The position numbers were made by a program, and so were the translations under genes. Below, in pieces: positions 17,834 through 26,011 of a stretch of DNA of 64,000 bases. The notes under the pieces were generated by a model, which saw nothing but the letters and a program-made list of their open reading frames with translations, made no database searches and had not been told where the DNA came from. This DNA comes from Microbacterium sp. EST19A (GTDB lineage: Bacteria > Actinomycetota > Actinomycetes > Actinomycetales > Microbacteriaceae): assembly GCF_019969685.1 (NCBI RefSeq), contig NZ_JAHXYZ010000001.1, positions 1,949,966-2,013,965 of the forward strand. The letters are read 5' to 3'. Within the stretch, counting starts at the first letter, position 1. Each line of letters begins with the position of its first letter.

Positions 17834-20308
17834 TCAGTCGAGCGGCGGAGTGTGCCAGATCCGGTCGATGTAATCGCGGATCGAGCGATCGGATGAGAAG
17901 AAGCCGGTGCGGGCGACGTTGAGGATGGCGGAGCGGTTCCAGGCCTCTCGATCGGCGTACGCGGCATCCACCCTGTGCTGGGCGTCGATATAGGTCGCGT
18001 AGTCGGCGAGCACCATGAAGCGGTCCTCGTAGAGCAGGTTCGACACGACGGGTTCGAACACCGTGCGGTCGCCTCCCGAGAAGGCGCCGGACGCGATGAG
18101 ATCGATCGCTCGTCGCAGGCTCGCGTCGGCGTGATAGAACTCATCGGGTCGGTAACCGCGCGTGCTCAGGGTCTCGACCTCGGGCTCGCTCATGCCGAAG
18201 AGGAAGAAGTTCTCGTCGCCGACGAGCTCCCGGATCTCGACGTTCGCGCCGTCGTCGGTACCGACGGTGAGGGCGCCGTTCAGGGCGAACTTCATGTTCC
18301 CCGTGCCCGAAGCCTCCTTGCCTGCGAGAGAGATCTGCTCCGACAGATCGGCCGCCGGGATCACGCGTTCCGCGAGCGTCACGTTGTAGTTCGGCGGGAA
18401 GACGACCTTCAGGGCTCCCTCGAGGCGCGGATCGTTGTTGACGACCTCGCCGACGGCGTTGATCAGATGGATGATGCGCTTCGCCATCGTGTATCCCGGT
18501 GCCGCCTTGGCGCCGAAGATCACGGTGCGCGGCACGATGTCGGATGCCGCGACTGCTCCGGAGACCACGCCCTCGAAGGTCGTGACGACGTGCAGAACCT
18601 TCAGCAGCTGCCTCTTGTACTCGTGCAGGCGCTTGACCATGACATCGAGCATGTGACCGTCACTGATCTCGACTCCGTCCCGCTCGCGCAGGACCTGGCT
18701 CAGGCGGCGCTTGTTCGACGCCTTCACCCGAGCGAACGCGGCGCGGAACTCCGCATCGTCCGCGAACGGCTCGAGCTCGCGGAGGCGTTCGAGGTCGGTG
18801 GTCCACCCGTCGCCGATGGCAGCGGTGATCAACTCGGAGAGTTCGGGGTTCGCCAGGCGCAGGAAGCGGCGCGGGGTGACGCCGTTCGTGACGTTCGTGA
18901 ACTTGCCGGGGAAGAACGCGTCGAAATCGCTGAGCACCTTCTCGCGCAGCAGCTGCGAGTGCAGTTCCGCGACCCCGTTGACCTTGGCGCCGGCGACGGT
19001 CGCGAGGTAGGCCATCCGCACGGATCGCTCCGGATGCTCGGAGATGATCGACATGTCGCGCAGCAGCATCTCGTCGTCGCCGTGGCGTTCCCGAACCTCC
19101 ACGAGGAACTCGTCGTTGATGCGGTAGATGATCTCCAGGTGGCGCGGGAGCAGCCGCCCCATCAGCTCGACCGACCACACCTCGAGCGCCTCGGGGAGCA
19201 GTGTGTGGCAGGTGTACGCGAAGCACTGCCGGGTGATCGCCCACGCGGCATCCCACTCGAGGTGGCGCTCGTCGATGAGAACGCGCATGAATTCGGGCAC
19301 GGCGATCACGGGATGGGTGTCGTTGAGCTGGAAGATGACACGCTCGGGCAGGTCCGTGAGCTCGAAGCCGTCGGCGAGCATGTTCTCGAGGAAGTCGTTG
19401 ATGGATGCCGCGACGAAGAAGTACTGCTGCTGCAGCCGCAGCTCCTTGCCCTGTGGAGTCGAGTCCTCGGGGTACAGCACCTTCGAGATGTTCTCGGCGA
19501 AGGTCTGCGCCCGCACGGCCTCTTCATAGTCACCGGAGTTGAAGATGCGCAGATCGAAGGCGCTGGTGGCGACCGCGCTCCAGAGCCGCAGAGTGTTGAC
19601 GCGGCCGTTCTGGAAGCCGGGAACCATGTAGTTGTAGGGCACGGCCTGCACGTTCCACGCGGGGACCCAGCGGCTGCGGACCACACCCTCATCGTCGTAC
19701 TTCTCGGTGTGGCCGCCGAAAGCGATGGTCTGCGAATCCTCCGGTCGTGCGAACTCCCACGGCGAGCCCAGCGTGAGCCAGGCGTCCGGCTGCTCCACCT
19801 GCTGGCCTTCGACGAACGTCTGCCGGAAGATGCCGTATTCGTAGCGGATGCCGTAGCCGATGCTCGGCACCGCCATCGTGGCCAACGAGTCGATGAAGCA
19901 TGCGGCGAGACGGCCGAGTCCGCCGTTGCCGAGGCCGGGCTCGACCTCATGGGCGCGGAGTTCATCGAGCGAGACCCCGCACGAGGCGAGGGCCTCCTCG
20001 GCGACCTTCGCGAGATCGGCCGCCAGCAGGTTGTTGTCGAGCTGACGGCCGAGCAGGTACTCGGCCGACAGGTAGCAGACCGCCTTGGCCTGAGTCTCCT
20101 TCTGTCGCCGCAGGTCCTCGAGCCATCGCGCCATCAGATAGTCGCGCACCGTGTGGGCGAGGGCGAAGTAGCGGTCGTTCGCGCTCGAGGCCGACAGGGC
20201 GACGCCGCGGTCGAAGTTGAGGTTGTGCAGGAACTGCTTCGCGAAGTCGTCAGGCGTGCTCGGCGGTGCAGTCACGGGAGCCAGGGCGAGGGGATGCGAT
20301 GCGGTCAT
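17834..20308 (-). CDS. glgP: Glycogen/starch (alpha-glucan) phosphorylase
   Basis: 824 residues, the normal length for the GT35 family. It releases glucose-1-phosphate from alpha-1,4-glucan ends in the cytosol. Seen: YLSAEYLLGRQLDNN, EPGLGNGGLGRLAACF, YGIRYEYGIF, QLNDTHPVIAVPE and KRLHEYKRQ. The pyridoxal-phosphate region is KEASGTGNMKFALNGALTVG, and the short C-terminal helical region is intact. It lacks the N-terminal regulatory phosphorylation site of animal enzymes. It stands alone on the minus strand, facing away from the M50-like gene by 67 bp. Confidence 0.97.
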   Translation of the reverse strand: MTASHPLALAPVTAPPSTPDDFAKQFLHNLNFDRGVALSASSANDRYFALAHTVRDYLMARWLEDLRRQKETQAKAVCYLSAEYLLGRQLDNNLLAADLAKVAEEALASCGVSLDELRAHEVEPGLGNGGLGRLAACFIDSLATMAVPSIGYGIRYEYGIFRQTFVEGQQVEQPDAWLTLGSPWEFARPEDSQTIAFGGHTEKYDDEGVVRSRWVPAWNVQAVPYNYMVPGFQNGRVNTLRLWSAVATSAFDLRIFNSGDYEEAVRAQTFAENISKVLYPEDSTPQGKELRLQQQYFFVAASINDFLENMLADGFELTDLPERVIFQLNDTHPVIAVPEFMRVLIDERHLEWDAAWAITRQCFAYTCHTLLPEALEVWSVELMGRLLPRHLEIIYRINDEFLVEVRERHGDDEMLLRDMSIISEHPERSVRMAYLATVAGAKVNGVAELHSQLLREKVLSDFDAFFPGKFTNVTNGVTPRRFLRLANPELSELITAAIGDGWTTDLERLRELEPFADDAEFRAAFARVKASNKRRLSQVLRERDGVEISDGHMLDVMVKRLHEYKRQLLKVLHVVTTFEGVVSGAVAASDIVPRTVIFGAKAAPGYTMAKRIIHLINAVGEVVNNDPRLEGALKVVFPPNYNVTLAERVIPAADLSEQISLAGKEASGTGNMKFALNGALTVGTDDGANVEIRELVGDENFFLFGMSEPEVETLSTRGYRPDEFYHADASLRRAIDLIASGAFSGGDRTVFEPVVSNLLYEDRFMVLADYATYIDAQHRVDAAYADREAWNRSAILNVARTGFFSSDRSIRDYIDRIWHTPPLD

Positions 20309-20375
20309 CTGACGACGGTACCGAGAACGCGCAGTTTCGGGAGGAAAAGTTGTCGACGTCGATATCCCGAGGGTG

Positions 20376-20897
20376 TCACCTCTTCCGCGAAATCGATCGG
20401 TCCCAGCTCCGGGCTCCGACGACGAGGATGCGGCCGTCGGAGAACGCGGGGGTGAGGAAGAGCGCGTGGAGCAGGAACCAGGGGTGCAGCAGCAGGTGCG
20501 GTGCGACGAGCCACAGCACCACGCCGATCGCCGTGCAGAGCAGAGGGCCGGCGAGCGCGCTGAGGAAGGCGTCTCGGCCGCGGATCGAGCCGTGCGGCCG
20601 GACGGAGATCCGCAGCAGCGTGCGCTCCAGTGTTATCGCGGTCACGCCGGGCGCCCTGCACAGCACCACGGCGTGCCCCAGCTCATGGATCGCGAACGAC
20701 GCGCACAGACCGCAGACGTAGTGCACCCCGACGGCGAGCAGCGCGTCGAGGATGCCCGGCTGATCGAAGACGATCGCCACAGCCGTCGCCGCGGCCATCG
20801 ATGCGCCGAAGACGAGATGCATCGGCCAGGCGGCGAGCGCCAGCCAGCGGAGCACCGCGCGAGCACGGAGTCCGCTGACCGTCGTCGCCCACGTCAC
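20376..20897 (-). CDS. M50-like membrane metalloprotease
   Basis: About 173 residues with four to five membrane helices. The zinc site is visible as HELGH within SFAIHELGHAVVLCR near residue 69, and a third ligand Asp as LTPAFSDGRIL near residue 152, matching the M50/site-2-protease layout (HExxH plus a distal Asp). M50 proteases cut within or beside membrane helices; small members such as YydH and SpoIVFB mature peptides or regulators. Last gene of a five-gene minus-strand run with an ABC transporter and a small membrane peptide, which makes that peptide a plausible substrate. Confidence 0.78.
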   Translation of the reverse strand: MTWATTVSGLRARAVLRWLALAAWPMHLVFGASMAAATAVAIVFDQPGILDALLAVGVHYVCGLCASFAIHELGHAVVLCRAPGVTAITLERTLLRISVRPHGSIRGRDAFLSALAGPLLCTAIGVVLWLVAPHLLLHPWFLLHALFLTPAFSDGRILVVGARSWDRSISRKR

Positions 20898-20912
20898 TCG
20901 TCGTCGCCCACA

Positions 20913-21227
20913 TCACCCGGCGTCGGCGAGGAGCTGCTGCCTCCGTGCGCGCAGCTGGTCGTGCACGACGATGACGGCGAGGAGGAACAACGTCACGACG
21001 ACGACCGACAGCACGAGCGGAAGGGCGTCGGCCAGCCCCACTCCCAGCTGGGTGGTGCCCTGCGGTGTCTGCTTCACCTCGACGAACACGGCGCCGAAGT
21101 ATCCCAGGCGCCGGCCCTCGGCGGAACCCGCCGAGAACATGAGCCAGATCGCCGTGATGACGGCTGCGCCGATTGTGGCGACGAGAGCGGCCACGAGGCT
21201 TCCGATGATCCTAAACAACCACTTCAT
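20913..21227 (-). CDS. Small membrane protein with two helices, unknown
   Basis: 104 residues from MKWLFRIIGSLVAALVATIG. Two membrane helices (N-terminal, and ADALPLVLSVVVVTLFLLAVIVV) flank an extracytoplasmic loop of about 40 residues (GSAEGRRLGYFGAVFVEVKQ). A basic tail follows. It overlaps the end of the permease gene by 17 bp, so it is translationally coupled. No family recognised; an immunity or accessory subunit of the transporter is possible from position alone. Confidence 0.65.
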   Translation of the reverse strand: MKWLFRIIGSLVAALVATIGAAVITAIWLMFSAGSAEGRRLGYFGAVFVEVKQTPQGTTQLGVGLADALPLVLSVVVVTLFLLAVIVVHDQLRARRQQLLADAG

Positions 21228-22629
21228 GACGTTCGATCCTTTCGATCTTCTGCATCCCGATGGCAGAGAGGGTGGCGGCGCAGGCGGTCACGATCACGAG
21301 AACGACCGTGCTGAACCAGGTCGGCAGTCCGAGCAGGCTCGCGCCGAGGAGAAGGGTTCCGGTGACCAGGGCGGCGACCGCGACGCCGACGACCACGGAG
21401 AACGGATTGCCCTTCTCGGGTGGGAAGACGATTCCTGCGAGCGTGAGGACGACCGTGTTCGAGGCGCAGAACCCCAGGACCATGAGGATCTCGCTCCATC
21501 CGATCCCGGTGAGGGCCGACAGGATGCCCACCGGCACGGCGCAGACGAGAAGCGCGAGCAGCTGCGGGCCGAGCACGAGCAGGTAGCGCCGGACCGGTCC
21601 GTGGCGGCGGGGACCGCAGGCCCGCAGCGGCTCGGTCGACACGTAGGCGTACACGCCCTGGATCGTGACCGCGATCAGGAGGAAGGGCGGCAGGCGGATG
21701 TCGGCGACGAAAAGCGCGTACGAACCCGCGAACACGAGGCCGTAGACGGTGATGGTCTCGATCGCGCGGATGTGCGCGACGAAATAGGCGCCGAACTCCG
21801 ACGCCCCGAGCACTCGCGGGACGCGCGTGAAGCGCCGGGTCGGGTCGAACTGGCGCGGCGTGGCCGAGCAGACGAGGGCGACGAGCAGTGCGACCGCGAC
21901 GAGCCACACGCCTCCCGCGGCAAGGAGGCCGTGCGAGGCGGCGAGGTCGGCGAAGATCAGCTGGGGCGCGAAGTACTCGCCCTCTCCGGCGGCGGCGAAG
22001 AGCACGCGCTCCGACTGGCTCGAGACGGCGACCGCGAGAGCGATGAGCGTGCCCGCGAGCACGACCGGCACCAGGAAGGCCCGCAGCCGGGCGAGCCGGA
22101 GCTGCAGGAGGACCCTCTCGAGGAGCAGGTAGTAGACGCTCGCCAGAAGGTAGGAGACGCAGGTCGGCAGCACAAGGCATGCGACGACGTCGTCGAGCAC
22201 CCCGAGGCCGCCGATCGAGAGCGCACCGGCGACGAGCGCCCCGAGGATCACCGTGACCCCGATGCCCACGAGCATCGCCTCGAAGAGCATGAACCCCAGG
22301 GTTCGTGCTCGGTTGGTGAGCGGGAAGCCGAACGTGAGCTCGACGAGGTCGCTCGACTTCATGAACAGGACGCGGACGACGGTGAAGATCGCGAGCACCC
22401 ACATCGGGACCGCCGTGCCCGCGACGCGCAGCAGGGGTACGAGCAGGGCCGGATCGGCGACGAGCTGCTGAAGGGTGACGATGCCGAACGCGCAGAACGC
22501 GGTGAACGCGAGGAGCGCTGCGGCGGCGAGCCCCCAGCGGACCACCGCCAGCCGCAGCGCCCCTCGACGCAGGATGCGGCGCACGAGGAAGCGCGACAGG
22601 AACCCCGTCAGTGTCAGGACGGGCTTCAC
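21211..22629 (-). CDS. Polytopic membrane protein, probable ABC exporter permease
   Basis: About 472 residues from a GTG (MKPVLTLTGFLSRFLVRR) overlapping the ATPase stop. Roughly ten to twelve hydrophobic helices, with cytoplasmic loops containing MKSSDLVELTFGFPLTNRAR and SATPRQFDPTRRFTRVPRV. The pairing with an ATPase gene indicates the permease half of an ABC transporter; the size suits duplicated six-helix exporters that move peptides or lipids. It does not look like an importer permease (no EAA loop seen). Confidence 0.75.
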   Translation of the reverse strand: MKPVLTLTGFLSRFLVRRILRRGALRLAVVRWGLAAAALLAFTAFCAFGIVTLQQLVADPALLVPLLRVAGTAVPMWVLAIFTVVRVLFMKSSDLVELTFGFPLTNRARTLGFMLFEAMLVGIGVTVILGALVAGALSIGGLGVLDDVVACLVLPTCVSYLLASVYYLLLERVLLQLRLARLRAFLVPVVLAGTLIALAVAVSSQSERVLFAAAGEGEYFAPQLIFADLAASHGLLAAGGVWLVAVALLVALVCSATPRQFDPTRRFTRVPRVLGASEFGAYFVAHIRAIETITVYGLVFAGSYALFVADIRLPPFLLIAVTIQGVYAYVSTEPLRACGPRRHGPVRRYLLVLGPQLLALLVCAVPVGILSALTGIGWSEILMVLGFCASNTVVLTLAGIVFPPEKGNPFSVVVGVAVAALVTGTLLLGASLLGLPTWFSTVVLVIVTACAATLSAIGMQKIERIERHEVVV

Positions 22630-23342
22630 GCCACGCCTCGGGAAGAGCTGATGGCGCGCTTGACGAGGTGATCGACGGAGCCGAACTCGTCGTGCACGCG
22701 TCGCAGCGGCAGATCGTAGGCGAGCTCTCCGCGGCACAGGACGACGATGCGGTCGCACACCGCCTCGAGCAGGCGGAAGTCGTGACTGCACAGCAGCAGC
22801 GCGTTGCCCTCGCCCAGGTCGCGCGCATCGCGCTCGAACTCGTACAGCGCATCCACGTCGACGCCGTTGAGGGTCTCGTCGATGATCGTCAGCGGACGCC
22901 GCAGCAGCAGGCTCGAGATGAGCTGCACCTTCTTGCGCATGCCGTGCGAGTAGTCCTCGATGAGATCGAACTGCCGCGACTCCATCTGGTAGCGGGCGAA
23001 AAGGTCGTCCAGCCGCGACGCGTCCGCCTCGTGGCCGTAGAAGCGGTGCATGAGATCGACGTACTCGCGTCCGGTGAGGAACTGCGGCAGGTAGTCGTTG
23101 CTCGCGACGTAGACGACGCTCTCGCGCGAGACGCGTTCCTGATGCGGGCGGCCGGCGATGCGGATGCTGCCGCGCCGCAGCTGCAGGAGGTCGGCGATCA
23201 GACGGATGAGCGTCGACTTGCCGGAGCCGTTCGGGCCGACGAGGCCGACCCGCTCTCCCGGCGCGATCGAGAGCGAGAGGTCGTGCAGCACGGGCGTCCG
23301 CTTCGCATAGGCGAACTCCACGGCGGAGACATCGAGCAGCAT
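22626..23342 (-). CDS. ABC transporter ATP-binding protein
   Basis: About 238 residues. Walker A is GPNGSGKST, the Q-loop region is VVYVASNDYLPQ, the signature is the unusual YSHGMRKKV in place of LSGGQ, Walker B is LTIIDET, and the H-loop is LLLCSHD. The YSHGM-type signature is typical of ABC-2/CcmA-like exporters, including bacteriocin export or immunity pumps. It lies between the small membrane peptide and the permease gene, which it overlaps by 4 bp. Confidence 0.92.
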   Translation of the reverse strand: MLLDVSAVEFAYAKRTPVLHDLSLSIAPGERVGLVGPNGSGKSTLIRLIADLLQLRRGSIRIAGRPHQERVSRESVVYVASNDYLPQFLTGREYVDLMHRFYGHEADASRLDDLFARYQMESRQFDLIEDYSHGMRKKVQLISSLLLRRPLTIIDETLNGVDVDALYEFERDARDLGEGNALLLCSHDFRLLEAVCDRIVVLCRGELAYDLPLRRVHDEFGSVDHLVKRAISSSRGVA

Positions 23343-23414
23343 TCGGTTTCTTCCTTCGTTTCGGGCGGATCGTGTTCGGGTTGATCGTTCTCGGGTTGAT
23401 CGTTCTCGGGCGGA

Positions 23415-23446
23415 CCCTCGGCGCACCCTCGCGGATGCGCCGAGGG
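23415..23446 (-). terminator. Hairpin between the small peptide gene and the ABC genes
   Basis: CCCTCGGCGCA and TGCGCCGAGGG form an 11-bp stem with a 10-base loop, 9 bases after the peptide stop. It is followed by repeats of TTGATCGTTCTCGGG up to the ATPase start. Such hairpins often leave a peptide gene highly expressed while letting little readthrough into exporter genes. Confidence 0.65.
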
Positions 23447-23454
23447 CTTGAGCG

Positions 23455-23697
23455 CTAGATGCACTCGATCCAGACGGACACGCCGCCCTTGTCCCACTTC
23501 CAGTTCCCGGTGAAGCGCTTGCCTCCGTTCGCGAGGAAGCACCATGCAGCCAGGGACGCGAGGAAAGCGACACCGAACACGAGAAGCACTGCGAGGAGAA
23601 CGAGCCACCAGCCGTCGAAGCGCAGAAGCGCGTCGTCGAGAGCGTTCTGCACGCGGCTCTTCAGCAGCGTCGGTTCGATCACAGTCATTACGGACAT
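23455..23697 (-). CDS. Small membrane-anchored peptide, candidate bacteriocin or signal peptide precursor
   Basis: 80 residues with a strong GGAGGTGA site before MSVMTVIEPTLL. A cytoplasmic N-terminus of about 28 residues leads into one membrane helix (WWLVLLAVLLVFGVAFLASL) and a 25-residue exported C-terminus (NGGKRFTGNWKWDK then VSVWIECI). Two Cys (near 53 and 79) could bridge. I recognise no family. Position first in an operon with an ABC exporter and an M50-like protease, and divergent from a TipA-type regulator, suggests that intramembrane cleavage frees the C-terminal part. It could instead be a membrane-stress sensor. Confidence 0.65.
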   Translation of the reverse strand: MSVMTVIEPTLLKSRVQNALDDALLRFDGWWLVLLAVLLVFGVAFLASLAAWCFLANGGKRFTGNWKWDKGGVSVWIECI

Positions 23698-23795
23698 AAA
23701 TCACCTCCAGACATTCATCAAGAAACTCGATCGTGGCAGGCGCTCCCGAGCGGAAGCAATGCATATGAGCGCTATATATTGTCATATGAGGACAG

Positions 23796-23826
23796 TTGAC
23801 ATTGACGCAGCGTCAACTTCTAGGCT
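23796..23826 (+). promoter_or_regulatory. MerR-type promoter with 19-bp spacer
   Basis: TTGACA and TAGGCT are separated by 19 bases, the overlong spacing that MerR activators untwist. The spacer holds the dyad TTGACGCAGCGTCAA. It drives the TipA-like gene and sits in the divergent promoter region of the small-peptide operon, which it may also affect. Confidence 0.8.
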
Positions 23827-23855
23827 GAGAAGCACCACAGAGAGAGGAGGAACCC

Positions 23856-24653
23856 GTGGTTCAGGAGGACTGGTCGATCCAGGAGATCGCGCGACTCGCG
23901 GGGACGACGAGCCGCACACTGCGTCACTACGACGACGTCGGGTTGCTCCCGCCGTCGCGCATCGCCTCGAACGGCTACCGGCACTACGACGCGCCCGCGC
24001 TCGTGCGGCTGCAGCGGATCCTGCTGCTGCGGGAGCTGGGCCTCGGCCTGCCGCAGATCGCCGACGTGCTCGGCCCTTCGACAGGCTCAGGGACCCAGGT
24101 CGCGGAAGCATCCGCTCTCCAGACCCATCTCGCGCTGCTGCGCGAGGAGCAGGCCAGACTGGCGCGTCAGATCGCGTCGGTCGAATCCACCATCACCGCA
24201 CTGAGAGGAGGTGAAGAACTCATGGCAGAGAACATGTTCGACGGCTTCGACCACACCCGGTACAAGGAGGAGGTCGAGGAGCGTTGGGGAAAGAACGCCT
24301 ACGCGGACGGCGACCGCTGGTGGCGCGGGATGACGGATGCCGAGCGCGCCGAGTGGCAGCAGCGCGTGTCCGACCTCGGGCGCGACTGGATCGCCGCCGC
24401 GGAGAGCGGCATCGATGCGGCATCCGCCGAGGCTCAGGATCTCGCGCGACGTCACGTCGAGTGGCTCACGGGAGTGCCCGGCACGCCCGCGGCCGCCCCC
24501 GGCGGCGACGTGAAGGGGTACGTGATCGGTCTCGGCGAGATGTATGTCGCCGACCCGCGTTTCGGCGCGAACTACGCGACCTCATCCGGCGGCACGCACG
24601 GCGCGGAGTTCGTCCGCGACGCGCTCCGCGTCTACGCGGACGCGAACCTGTAG
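23856..24653 (+). CDS. TipA-like MerR family regulator with TipAS domain
   Basis: 265 residues. The MerR helix-turn-helix is QEIARLAGTTSRTLRHYDDV followed by GLLPPSRIASNGYRHYD. A helical linker leads to a TipAS domain that starts near FDGFDHTRYKEEVEERWG. TipAS in Streptomyces binds thiopeptide and other cyclic peptide antibiotics and turns the factor into an activator. The linker contains PSTGSGTQ encoded by an inserted genomic repeat. A MerR-type promoter precedes the gene. Divergence from a peptide/ABC/protease operon suggests peptide sensing. Confidence 0.92.
   Translation: MVQEDWSIQEIARLAGTTSRTLRHYDDVGLLPPSRIASNGYRHYDAPALVRLQRILLLRELGLGLPQIADVLGPSTGSGTQVAEASALQTHLALLREEQARLARQIASVESTITALRGGEELMAENMFDGFDHTRYKEEVEERWGKNAYADGDRWWRGMTDAERAEWQQRVSDLGRDWIAAAESGIDAASAEAQDLARRHVEWLTGVPGTPAAAPGGDVKGYVIGLGEMYVADPRFGANYATSSGGTHGAEFVRDALRVYADANL
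24074..24095. repeat. Intragenic copy of the CCCTTCGACAGGCTCAGGG repeat
   Basis: This 22-bp element, common in intergenic DNA of this genus, is inserted in frame inside the TipA-like gene and codes for part of its interdomain linker. Another copy lies just after the same gene. Confidence 0.7.
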
Positions 24654-24668
24654 GACGCGTCCGCAGCC

Positions 24669-24752
24669 GAGCCCCCACCTCTGGGTTGCTGAGCTCGTCG
24701 AAGCACCGGTATCGCGCCCTTCGACAAGCTCAGGGATCCAGGGTGGGGGCTC
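24669..24752. repeat. Long inverted repeat with CTTCGACAAGCTCAG arms after the TipA-like gene
   Basis: Arms of about 38 bases pair with few mismatches (GAGCCCCCACCT with GGGTGGGGGCTC, and CTGAGCTCGTCGAAG with CTTCGACAAGCTCAG). It probably terminates the regulator transcript and is a REP-like element. Confidence 0.75.
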
Positions 24753-24785
24753 CTCGCATCCGGAGCTCGGGCGTATGGTCGGATC

Positions 24786-25163
24786 ATGAGGCAGCGACGA
24801 CAGCGGACGAGCGCCATGCCGCTGTTCGTCACCGCCGCCGTCGCGTACACGGCGAACGTCGCGCTCGGAACTGCTGTCGCGACGAGGGTCATCGACACGT
24901 CGAACTTCCGGTGGGTGCACCATGCGCTCTACATCGCGACCTGCGTGACGACCGCCGCCGCTGCGGTCACCGGACTGTTCTGGGCGGAACCGCGCCGGGC
25001 GAGCCACCGCGCCGCCCTCGTGCTGCTGCCCGCCGCCGCGCCTCTCGCGGCGATCGCGTATCTCGGGACCCACGGGCGTCGGCATCCGCTCATCGCGCTG
25101 GCCGCAGCGCCCTTCATCCTCGCGGGCCTCGTGTGCTCGCTCCGCCCCGCAGACCGGAAGTGA
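24786..25163 (+). CDS. Four-helix membrane protein, unknown
   Basis: About 125 residues with a basic N-terminus ([12 protein letters not shown]) and four hydrophobic helices, including [18 protein letters not shown] and [21 protein letters not shown] His pair (WVHHAL) and HGRRHPL could be functional but no family is recognised. The nitroreductase gene starts 4 bases after its stop, so the two are probably one transcript. Confidence 0.7.
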   Translation: MRQRRQRTSAMPLFVTAAVAYTANVALGTAVATRVIDTSNFRWVHHALYIATCVTTAAAAVTGLFWAEPRRASHRAALVLLPAAAPLAAIAYLGTHGRRHPLIALAAAPFILAGLVCSLRPADRK

Positions 25164-25167
25164 ACGC

Positions 25168-25983
25168 ATGGAGCTGCTCGACGCCATCCGCCGCCGCAAG
25201 ACGACCAACGGGGCCTTCCTGCCCGATCCCGTCTCCGAGGAGCACCAGCGGATCCTCCTGGAGGCGGCGGGGCGCGCGCCGTCTCAGCTGAACAGCCAGC
25301 CGTGGCGCTTCGTCGTCATCGAGAGCCGGGAGACGATCGACAGGATCGCGAGCATCTCGGGCGAGAGCATGACCGAGGCGATGTCGAACGGCACGTTCTT
25401 CGAGCGGTACAAGCCGTACTTCCGCTTCAGCCAGGCCGAGATGGAGGAGAAGCGCAGCGGGATGCTGTTCGACAAGCTCCCCGCTCCGCTGCGGCCGTTC
25501 ACCGGGCAGGTGTTCACCAAGCGCGGGCAGACGCTCATGAACGCCCTCGGAGTGCCGAAGACCCTCGGCGCCGAGAACCGCAAGCTCGTCGCGGGATCTC
25601 CGCTGCTGCTGGGCGTCATGCTCGACCGCAACGAGTACCGGCCGGGACAGCTCTCGTCGTTCTACTCGGTGTTCAGCATGGGCGCGGCCATGGAGAACGT
25701 CTGGCTCACCACGGGCGAGCTCGGGATGGGCATCCAGTTCATCTCGTTCCCCATGGAGGTGCCCGGCCGCTGGGACGAGATCGTGCAGCTCCTCCGCGTG
25801 CCCGACGACCTCGAGCTCATGGCCGTCTACCGGCTCGGCTACCTGCCGCCCGAGCAGCGCCGCCCGGCCATCGACTGGTCGAGCAGTCAGCGCAAGCTCA
25901 CCTCGCAGTACGTGTTCCGCGAGAGCTGCGAGACGCCGCAGCAGGGATGGGACGACGTGCAGCACCTCCGGCACGAGAGCTGA
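25168..25983 (+). CDS. Nitroreductase family flavoprotein
   Basis: 271 residues. The N-terminus [20 protein letters not shown] and [20 protein letters not shown] form the FMN-binding region of the nitroreductase fold. A helical insertion follows, and [20 protein letters not shown] is the conserved dimer/FMN motif. These enzymes reduce nitro groups, quinones or enones with NAD(P)H; the large insertion points to a subfamily without a known natural substrate. Co-transcribed with the preceding membrane protein. Confidence 0.88.
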   Translation: MELLDAIRRRKTTNGAFLPDPVSEEHQRILLEAAGRAPSQLNSQPWRFVVIESRETIDRIASISGESMTEAMSNGTFFERYKPYFRFSQAEMEEKRSGMLFDKLPAPLRPFTGQVFTKRGQTLMNALGVPKTLGAENRKLVAGSPLLLGVMLDRNEYRPGQLSSFYSVFSMGAAMENVWLTTGELGMGIQFISFPMEVPGRWDEIVQLLRVPDDLELMAVYRLGYLPPEQRRPAIDWSSSQRKLTSQYVFRESCETPQQGWDDVQHLRHES

Positions 25984-26011
25984 TCGCGGCCGCGCCGCGG
26001 CAGGGGACGAC

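Noticed and set aside
17975..20455. Long plus-strand open frame opposite glgP
   Set aside because: Low-complexity antisense translation; the minus strand encodes a full-length phosphorylase.
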